Below, piece by piece: positions 46,284 to 51,386 of a stretch of 51,386 bases of DNA. The stretch lies in IMG/VR virus record IMGVR_UViG_3300036790_000208, positions 1-51,386 of that record. One strand, given 5' to 3'. Source of the stretch: a virus. The stretch's first letter is position 1. Each line of letters begins with the position of its first letter. The position numbers and the translations under genes were made by a program. A model generated the notes under the pieces. The model was not told the DNA's origin and did no database searches. It saw only the letters and a program-made list of their open reading frames with translations.

Positions 46284-46690
46284 TGGGGCAGCCGGCGCGT
46301 TTCGAGGATGACCCGGACTGGCTGCGTGCCCGTGCGGTGTACCTGGACCCGGACGCCAACACCCCGGACGGCCGGCTGTTCATCCGGTTCGACGCCGCGC
46401 GGGAGATGCGGAACATCGAAGCCCGCTACGAGCCGTAAGACCGGCCGCTCGGCGACGAACGTGCCCTTGCCCATCGCGGCGACCAGCACGCCGCGGGCGG
46501 CGAGCAGCTTCATGGCGTCGTTGATCGTGGAGTAGCCGACTTCCCACTCCTCGGCGAGCTGCCGGCCGGCTGGCAGCTTGTCACCGGGTGCCAGGTCGCC
46601 GCGCTCCACGGCGCCGGCGACGTGGTCCGCGATCTGCTGCTTGAGCGGGACGGGCGATGAACGGCGCAGGTCAGGACGGGTGAGTGCCAT
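46157..46690 (-). CDS. GntR-family regulator
   Basis: ATG 46690 (46699 possible). Residues 1-85 are a full GntR winged helix: PVPLKQQIADHVAGAVERGD, LPAGRQLAEEWEVGYSTIND and AMKLLAARGVLVAAMGKGTF. No effector domain. The frame then continues ~94 codons antisense to the two plus-strand genes before its stop; that part is probably not informative. GntR (KorSA-type) regulators commonly repress transfer genes in actinomycete conjugative elements, matching the DUF2637/FtsK genes here. Confidence 0.75.
   Translation of the reverse strand: MALTRPDLRRSSPVPLKQQIADHVAGAVERGDLAPGDKLPAGRQLAEEWEVGYSTINDAMKLLAARGVLVAAMGKGTFVAERPVLRLVAGFDVPHLPRGVEPDEQPAVRGVGVRVQVHRTGTQPVRVILETRRLPHQCAHPMSRKSACSGSGCRFACGAPSVRSSAHPALTDTRPTS
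46283..46438 (+). CDS. Small paralogous protein (51 aa)
   Basis: ATG 46283 overlaps the previous stop (TGATG). DDPDWLRARAVYLDPDANTP and DGRLFIRFDAAREMRNIEAR align with residues 15-55 of the preceding product, which suggests a tandem duplication of one module. Overlaps the GntR frame on the other strand. Confidence 0.6.
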   Translation: MGQPARFEDDPDWLRARAVYLDPDANTPDGRLFIRFDAAREMRNIEARYEP

Positions 46691-46768
46691 GCAGGGCATG
46701 TTAAAGCCTACCTGACCTGCGGAAAGATCCGGTAAGCCTTGGCGGGCCTTGCAGGGCATTCCAAAGCG
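46690..46768. promoter_or_regulatory. GntR operator candidates (direct repeats)
   Basis: TGCAGGGCAT-gtt-AAAGC (46690-46707) recurs as TGCAGGGCAT-tcc-AAAGC (46750-46767), exactly 60 bp apart. The first overlaps the GntR start codons. A TTGACA at 46783-46788 lies just downstream, facing the transfer genes. An autoregulatory region is likely. Confidence 0.55.
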
Positions 46769-46782
46769 CGCGTACATTGGCC

Positions 46783-46817
46783 TTGACAAACCGCCGAAAA
46801 CGCGGCGGGCCGCCGCG
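46783..46817 (+). promoter_or_regulatory. TTGACA element and perfect GC palindrome
   Basis: TTGACA (46783-46788) is a perfect -35, but no clear -10 follows. CGCGGCGG-g-CCGCCGCG (46801-46817) is a perfect 17-bp palindrome in the 5' leader of the DUF2637 gene. Possible operator or leader hairpin. Confidence 0.35.
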
Positions 46818-46887
46818 GTGCGCAAACACCAGCGACGGCCCGGAGGCAGAGCCTCACCCCTACCTGACTTCACCAGGAGAGGCCCAG

Positions 46888-47859
46888 ATGGAGCCTACAG
46901 ACACCCCCCCGCCAGCCGCTAGCCTGCCGCGTTTCCGCGGACTGCGGCCGCGCCTGCGGCCACGCTGGCCGCGCCGCCCGGAACGCGCACCGGAACCTTC
47001 CCCCCTCGCTGAGCTCGGCGGCCCGCTGCGCGCGTTCCGGGCGGCTGCCCTGTGGGGCATCGCGGCGCTGATCGCCACCGCCGACGGGGCCGCGTTCACC
47101 GAGTCGTACCGCGGGCTGCTCGAGTGGGCCGAGCATCATCTCCTCGGCGGGTTCTGGGCGGCGGCTTTCCCGCTCCAGGTGGACCTGTTCATCGTGGTCG
47201 GCGAGCTGGTGCTGTTCATCGCCATGGCTGACCGCTGGGGGTGGAGGGACCGGCTGTCCGCGTGGGCTGTCGCGGCCCTCGGCCTGGCGGTGTCGGTCGC
47301 GGGCAACGTCGGCCACATTGCCGCCCATGACCTGCAGTCACGCGGTACGGCCGCCGTGCCGCCGGTGGCCGCGTTCGGCGCGCTGTGGCTTGGCCTCGGC
47401 GTGCTGAAGCGCGTACTGCGGACACGGCGGACGGCAGCCGCGACGGCCGCCCGGGACGTGCAGCAGGCGGCCGAGCGCGACGCCCTGGCGGAGGTACTCG
47501 ACGGCCTGAGCGGCGCAGTCCGGGCGCTGGCCGAAAGGCCCGCACCAGAACCCGCCGCAGCCCTCGACCACGGCGCGCTGCTCGACGAGGCGTGGAAACT
47601 GCTCGCGGCGGTGAAAGACCTCGCCGAGCGTCCCGCCGACGCATTCCCGGCGGAGGTTCCGGCGGAGGTTCCGGCCGACGCCGAGAGCGCGGCGCTGATC
47701 GCGATGAAGGCCACGCTCGCAGCCGGGAATCCGCTGTCCGCGCGCCAGCTTGAACTGCGCTTCGGGCTGAGCCGCGGGCAGGCGGCCAGGGTGCGCGAGG
47801 CGGCCGGCGTTCTCCCTGAGCTGTCGATGAACGGTTCGGCCGCAGGGAGCGCGTCATGA
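46888..47859 (+). CDS. DUF2637 membrane protein (Spd-like), C-terminal HTH
   Basis: 323 aa from ATG 46888 behind AGGAGAGG. After a Pro/Arg-rich start, four membrane segments (~60-180: AALIATADGAAF, WAAAFPLQVDLFIVVGELVL, LGLAVSVAGNVGHIA, VAAFGALWLGLGVL) match DUF2637. These proteins accompany traB/FtsK genes in Streptomyces plasmids and integrative elements, where Spd proteins spread plasmid through mycelium. A Glu/Ala helix and a C-terminal HTH (SARQLELRFGLSRGQAARVR) follow. Confidence 0.8.
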   Translation: MEPTDTPPPAASLPRFRGLRPRLRPRWPRRPERAPEPSPLAELGGPLRAFRAAALWGIAALIATADGAAFTESYRGLLEWAEHHLLGGFWAAAFPLQVDLFIVVGELVLFIAMADRWGWRDRLSAWAVAALGLAVSVAGNVGHIAAHDLQSRGTAAVPPVAAFGALWLGLGVLKRVLRTRRTAAATAARDVQQAAERDALAEVLDGLSGAVRALAERPAPEPAAALDHGALLDEAWKLLAAVKDLAERPADAFPAEVPAEVPADAESAALIAMKATLAAGNPLSARQLELRFGLSRGQAARVREAAGVLPELSMNGSAAGSAS

Positions 47860-48062
47860 ACGGCCACGCCGTCCTCGGCGTCCTCGGCGCGGTCCTGGCC
47901 GTCCTTGGCGCTCACGTCCTGCTCGCGGCCGCCGCGGTCGCGCTCACGGTCGCCGCGGTCGTCATCGCGGTGACGCTCGCCGCGCTCGCGCTCGGCATCG
48001 CGATCCTGGCGGCCGAGTGCGGGTGGGGCATCCAGCCCGTCAGGAGGCGGTTCGCATGGTGA
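47856..48062 (+). CDS. Small hydrophobic protein (68 aa)
   Basis: ATGA overlap with the DUF2637 gene and a 7-base overlap with the translocase gene. Almost wholly membrane: VLAVLGAHVLLAAAAVALTV and ALALGIAILAAECGW, ending in basic VRRRF. Small membrane proteins of this kind are usual between spd and tra genes. Confidence 0.7.
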   Translation: MNGHAVLGVLGAVLAVLGAHVLLAAAAVALTVAAVVIAVTLAALALGIAILAAECGWGIQPVRRRFAW

Positions 48063-50173
48063 CCCGGCTGCACCCCGGCGACGACGACGACGAGGGCGCG
48101 GCGCCGGAGCTGCACCTGGTGCCCCGCGACACCTCGTTCGAGCACGCCCTGGACGAGACCGCCCCGAAGCCTGAGCCCGTCCACGACGGCGACGGGATCG
48201 AGATCCCCTCTCTCGGCGGGGAACGCAAGCTGATCGTTCCCGAGCACCTCCGCACCTGGAAGGGCATCAGGAGCACCGCGGGCAAGCACGGTGACGCCGC
48301 CCGGTTCCACACCGCGTTCCACCTGCTGCGCGTCCCGATGTACCTGGTCATGGGCACGGCCTGGGCGTGCGTCGGTACCGTCAAGCTCACCCGCCGGCAG
48401 GTCAGCTGGTGGTGGCTGGCCGAGCACGGCTACCTGCGGTCGAAGGCCGTGGTTGAGGGCAACTCGCCCGAGTACCGAGCCCTGCTGGCCGCCGCCCGCA
48501 AGACCCGGCGCGTCCGCGGCTTCGTGGTCGGCCTCGAGGTGTTCGCGATCCTGCTCGCGTTCACGCTGATCGCCTGGCTCGCCCCGCCATGGGCGTGGTT
48601 CATCGTCGCCGCGGTGGCCGTGCCGCCGCTCGCCCACGCGGGCAGGCCCAGGCACCGCCCGATCGTCCAGTCCGCGGTGACGACGCCGCTGGTGCGGAAG
48701 ATCAGCACCGACGCGATCGTCCGCGCCTACGAGCGGGCCGGCCTGTGCTCGACGGACCCGAAGAAGCCCGCCGACCACCTCGCGTTCGGCTCCACGATGT
48801 CCCGCGACGCGCTCGACAAGGGGTCGCAGGTCGTCATCCACCTGCCGTTCGGCGGCACGTTCGAGCAGGTAGTCAACGCGAAGACGAAGATCGCTTCCGG
48901 CCTCGACGTGCTCGACAGCCAGGTGTATCCCACCCGCGACGGGAAGTCCGAGCGGCGTCACACGCTGCGCGTCCTCGACGCGGACCCGCTCGCCGAGCCC
49001 GCCGGGCGGACGCCGCTGCTCGACCTCAAGCAGCGGTCGATCTGGCACAAGATCCCGTTCGGCCTCGACCAGTTCGGGCAGAAGACGGCCTTCTGCCTGC
49101 TGTGGACTTCACTGCTGATCGGCGCGCAGCCGCGGCGTGGGAAGACGTTCGCGGGCCGCCTGATCGCGCTGTTCGCCGCACTGGACCCGTTCGTCGACAT
49201 CATCCTCATTGACGGGAAGGCGTCGAAGGACTGGCAGCCGCTCCGCATGGTCGCGCACCGCTTCGTCCAGGGCACGCACCCGACGAAGGACGGCGACCCG
49301 GTGCAGCGCGCACTGGATGCCCTGTACGAGATCGACCGGCACATCGTCCACGTGAACGAGGAACTCGCCAAGCTGCCCGTGTCGGAGTGCCCCGAAGGCA
49401 AGCTGACCGAGAAGCTCTACCGACGTCCTGACCTGCACGTTCAGCTCCTGATCATGGAAGAGTTCCAGGTCTACTACGAGCTGGACGACCAGAAGAAGTG
49501 CAAGGAGTTCGCAGCGGTGCTGTCGCGGATCGGCGCACTCGGGCCGGCCGCCGGAGTCATCATCGAGTCGCTGTCCCAGAAGCCGTCAGGGGTCGGCTCC
49601 GGCCAGGACATGACGCGGCTGTTCAACCGGTTCAGGGATAACCACATCCTCCGGTTCGCGCTGCGGTGCGCCACGCGCGACGTGTCCATGGCGATCATGG
49701 GGAACGAGTCCTACGGCGAGGGGTACGACGCATCGGGCCTGCCGCTCGGCGACGACCGCAAGGGCATCGGGATCCTGTACGCCCTGACCGACGACGCGCC
49801 CACGGTCCGGACCTACCTGGCCGACGGCGAGGACGCCGAAGTCATCAGCCTGGCCGGGCGGAAGCTGCGGGAGAAGAACCGCACGCTGTCCGGTGACGCG
49901 GCCGGCTTCGAGGTCGACGAGCCCGAGTCGGACATTGTCGCCGACCTCCTGGCCGTGATGGAGGGCGACTCCGGGCTGTGGTGGGAGACGGCCGCCGAGC
50001 GGCTTGAGAAGCGGTGGCCGATGCGGCACGCGGACGCGACCACCGAGTCGGTGAGCGCCGCGGCGCGCGGCCGGGGCGTGCCGAGCACCGATGTCCGCTG
50101 GCCGCCCGGCCGTGCTGGCACCAACCGCAAGGGGTGCAAGAAGGCCGACCTAGCCGCCGCGGCACGGCCATGA
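48056..50173 (+). CDS. FtsK/SpoIIIE-like DNA translocase, TraB/TraSA type
   Basis: 705 aa from ATG 48056 behind AGGAGG. Membrane segments ~88-108 and 156-193; Walker A GAQPRRGKT (356-364); ILIDGKASKD; Walker B HVQLLIMEEF (461-470); then the FtsK-type SLSQKPSGVGSG and NHILRFALRCATRDVSMAIM. C-terminal ~65 residues form a helical, basic domain probably DNA-binding. In Streptomyces such hexamers move double-stranded DNA between hyphae without nicking. Unusual cargo for a siphovirus; the repeat array directly 3' may be its recognition site. Confidence 0.85.
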   Translation: MVTRLHPGDDDDEGAAPELHLVPRDTSFEHALDETAPKPEPVHDGDGIEIPSLGGERKLIVPEHLRTWKGIRSTAGKHGDAARFHTAFHLLRVPMYLVMGTAWACVGTVKLTRRQVSWWWLAEHGYLRSKAVVEGNSPEYRALLAAARKTRRVRGFVVGLEVFAILLAFTLIAWLAPPWAWFIVAAVAVPPLAHAGRPRHRPIVQSAVTTPLVRKISTDAIVRAYERAGLCSTDPKKPADHLAFGSTMSRDALDKGSQVVIHLPFGGTFEQVVNAKTKIASGLDVLDSQVYPTRDGKSERRHTLRVLDADPLAEPAGRTPLLDLKQRSIWHKIPFGLDQFGQKTAFCLLWTSLLIGAQPRRGKTFAGRLIALFAALDPFVDIILIDGKASKDWQPLRMVAHRFVQGTHPTKDGDPVQRALDALYEIDRHIVHVNEELAKLPVSECPEGKLTEKLYRRPDLHVQLLIMEEFQVYYELDDQKKCKEFAAVLSRIGALGPAAGVIIESLSQKPSGVGSGQDMTRLFNRFRDNHILRFALRCATRDVSMAIMGNESYGEGYDASGLPLGDDRKGIGILYALTDDAPTVRTYLADGEDAEVISLAGRKLREKNRTLSGDAAGFEVDEPESDIVADLLAVMEGDSGLWWETAAERLEKRWPMRHADATTESVSAAARGRGVPSTDVRWPPGRAGTNRKGCKKADLAAAARP

Positions 50174-50270
50174 TGGCGCGGCACATGTGCCGCGCTGACG
50201 CGGCACGCGCTGACCTGGGAAAACGCCACGGGGCGCGGCACATCGTGATCCGTGCCGCGGGGCGTGCCGC
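50159..50270. repeat. Array of seven GCGGCAC heptamers (clt-like)
   Basis: GCGGCAC lies at 50159, 50178, 50200 and 50235; its complement GTGCCGC at 50187, 50252 and 50264. The pair at 50176-50195 forms a perfect 20-bp palindrome, GCGCGGCACATGTGCCGCGC. The array overlaps the translocase stop and the gap before 50333. Clusters of short repeats next to traB are the recognition (clt/TRS) sites of Streptomyces TraB translocases; the motif itself differs. Confidence 0.7.
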
Positions 50271-50332
50271 GCGCCGGCCTGCGGTTTTGCGGTTCCGCGC
50301 GCCGATCGACGACAACGAAGGATGCCGGCCCC

Positions 50333-50800
50333 ATGGGGTTCAAGCTGACCGGGCCCTTCCTTTGCGGGGCGTGCGGGAAGCCGCGCGGCTTCGGTACTCA
50401 CCCGTGCTCGCCGGGCAAGCGCCGCCGTCGTCGCACCACGCTGCACAACCCGGTCGGCTGGGAGTGCCGGACGTGTCATCAGCCGCGCGGCCCGTGGCAT
50501 ACCTGTGCGACGCGGAGCGACTTCAAGAGCCGCAAGCGGAAGGCCGCGACCGCCGAGAGGCAGCGCAAGCGGAAGGCCACCAGGGAGCGGCAGGCGGCCA
50601 GGCGCAAGCAGGCCGCTGCCGAGCGGCGGGCCCGCGACCGCGCCCGCAAGAAGGCCGCGAAGACCAGGCCGCGCACGCCGCGGCCGAAGGGCGAGAGCCA
50701 CGAGCCGGGCACCTGCGGCGACCGCGACTGCCCGAAGTACGGGTGCAAGAACTACTGGCGCGGGATGGACGACTGCCCGCGCCTGCACGAGGGAGAGTGA
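50333..50800 (+). CDS. Basic zinc-finger protein (155 aa)
   Basis: ATG 50333. N-terminal CGACGKPRGFGTHPC and CRTCHQPRGPWHTC are two zinc sites; the middle (65-125) is an unbroken Lys/Arg/Ala helix (RKRKAATAERQRKRKATRER); C-terminal CGDRDCPKYGCKNYW and MDDCPRLH form a third site. Likely nucleic-acid binding; cotranscribed with the translocase. Confidence 0.7.
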   Translation: MGFKLTGPFLCGACGKPRGFGTHPCSPGKRRRRRTTLHNPVGWECRTCHQPRGPWHTCATRSDFKSRKRKAATAERQRKRKATRERQAARRKQAAAERRARDRARKKAAKTRPRTPRPKGESHEPGTCGDRDCPKYGCKNYWRGMDDCPRLHEGE

Positions 50801-50801
50801 C

Positions 50802-51038
50802 ATGCACGTTATCGAGGCGGTGCTGGCCGTGGCGGCGATCGTGCTGGTGGCCGTGGCCGCGTGGGCGGTGCTCGTGTACGCCAGCCCGGAGCGCGACTGC
50901 CGCTGGTGCCGGGCGTTCGCCTACTTCCACCTGCGCTGCGCGCGGTGCAAGGGGACGCGGCGCACGTGGCGCCTGGGCGCGCGGAAGGTCCACGAGCTGA
51001 AGCTGTCGCTCCAGCAGGCATGGGCAGAGCGGCCATGA
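50802..51038 (+). CDS. Membrane-anchored zinc-ribbon protein (78 aa)
   Basis: ATG 50802. Membrane helix VLAVAAIVLVAVAAWAVLVY, then CRWCRAFAYFHLRCARCKGT, a four-Cys ribbon, and RRTWRLGARKVHEL. This pattern is common beside traB in actinomycete elements. Overlaps the next start by 4 bases. Confidence 0.7.
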   Translation: MHVIEAVLAVAAIVLVAVAAWAVLVYASPERDCRWCRAFAYFHLRCARCKGTRRTWRLGARKVHELKLSLQQAWAERP

Positions 51039-51386
51039 AGGGCACCTTCAGCGCCTACGGCACGTTCGAGACCTCCGGGCCGCGCATCCCCGTCGTCCCC
51101 GTCGTCGCCGCTGTCGTCGCCGCTGTCGTCACCCTTGCGTTCCTGGTGTGGCTGGGCAGGCACCTGCTGGTGGTCGCCATCATCGCCGCAGTCGTGATCG
51201 CGGCCCTGGTCGCCGGGTGCCGGTGGATGCGGCACCGCTACCCGGACTACTCCGCGTCAGTCGCCGAGCAGGCCGCCGCCCTCCGTGCCGACATGACCGC
51301 GCCGAAGGTAATCGAGCACCACCACTACGTTCACACGCTCCCCGGCGAGACCGCCGGGGAGGCCAGCTGGGCGCCCCTGGTCAGGG
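51035..51386 (+). CDS. Membrane protein, continues across the circular junction
   Basis: ATG 51035 overlaps the previous stop. One or two membrane segments (VVPVVAAVVAAVVTLAFLVW, LLVVAIIAAVVIAALVAG), then a cytoplasmic part with IEHHHYVHTLPG. It has no stop before the end. Joined through the 12-base overlap it continues with GAVEPERKRDQ and stops at 45-47, giving 128 aa and an ATGA overlap with the gene at 44. Confidence 0.8.
   Translation, partial: MKGTFSAYGTFETSGPRIPVVPVVAAVVAAVVTLAFLVWLGRHLLVVAIIAAVVIAALVAGCRWMRHRYPDYSASVAEQAAALRADMTAPKVIEHHHYVHTLPGETAGEASWAPLVR
51375..51386. repeat. 12-bp terminal direct repeat, right copy
   Basis: Exact copy of bases 1-12 (CCCTGGTCAGGG). Being 12 bases long it leaves the reading frame intact whether or not one copy is removed. 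Confidence 0.85.

Noticed and set aside
47912-49048. 378-codon minus-strand frame opposite the translocase
   Set aside because: Shadow of the FtsK-like gene; no recognisable domain.
1-51386. The 12-bp end repeat as an ordinary cohesive (cos) end
   Set aside because: It lies inside a reading frame that continues across the join, and terminase genes are 26 kb away. Not fully excluded, since the dyad symmetry would suit a cut site.

Overview
The window looks like a complete, circular, about 51.4 kb temperate siphovirus of a high-GC actinobacterium (Streptomyces or a relative). Grounds: strong G/C bias at third codon positions, many GTG/TTG starts, pervasive ATGA/GTGA overlaps, actinobacterial families (BldC-like HTH, DUF2637, actinobacterial FtsK/TraB-like translocase, C2H2 microproteins), HK97-type head and siphophage tail genes, and a large serine integrase. 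Size and content recall R4-like Streptomyces phages from memory; this was not checked. The two ends share a 12-base direct repeat. The last gene runs off the right end and continues in frame across the junction to a stop at 45-47 that overlaps the first start codon at 44 (ATGA), so the left and right edges are adjacent in a circle or concatemer.

Layout. (a) 45.9 kb through the junction to 1.5 kb, mostly plus strand: a cargo/transfer-like module with a GntR regulator, a DUF2637 membrane protein, an FtsK/TraB-like DNA translocase followed at once by an array of seven GCGGCAC heptamers, zinc-ribbon and membrane proteins, a run of overlapping small genes, and a promoter with twin palindromic operators feeding a ribbon-helix-helix protein, closed by a terminator at 1.53 kb. 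(b) 1.6-5.5 kb, minus: lysis region (small membrane protein, Rv2525c/GH25-like hydrolase, PLD-type HKD protein, holin-like and coiled-coil membrane proteins, SGNH hydrolase) interrupted by a plus-strand HNH gene. (c) 5.6-29.7 kb, minus: tail, head and packaging genes, with tail-chaperone -1 frameshift, tape measure with a lytic-transglycosylase domain, major tail protein, connectors, a repeat-rich surface protein, capsid, protease, portal, a terminase large subunit split into two genes, a candidate small subunit and an HNH gene. Two glycosyltransferases and a methyltransferase lie inside this operon. Two plus-strand insertions (YefM-like antitoxin with lipoprotein; a 68-aa gene) interrupt it.

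(d) 29.8-43.3 kb, minus: early genes, including a HIT - RyR - DNA methyltransferase run, a papain-like hydrolase, many small zinc-binding proteins, a replisome organiser carrying 17-bp palindromic iterons inside its reading frame (candidate replication origin), an annealing-protein/exonuclease pair and several excisionase/BldC-type HTH proteins. (e) 43.3-45.8 kb: lysogeny switch (excisionase-like gene facing an XRE repressor) and the serine integrase.

Working picture: XRE repressor, HTH regulators and integrase set lysogeny; the leftward early operon replicates the circle; the leftward late operon builds, decorates and packages virions and lyses the host. The FtsK/DUF2637/GntR module resembles the DNA-transfer core of actinomycete integrative and conjugative elements rather than a usual siphophage part, so the element may combine virion and conjugation-like routes. 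Identifications come from motif reading alone; no database search was possible.
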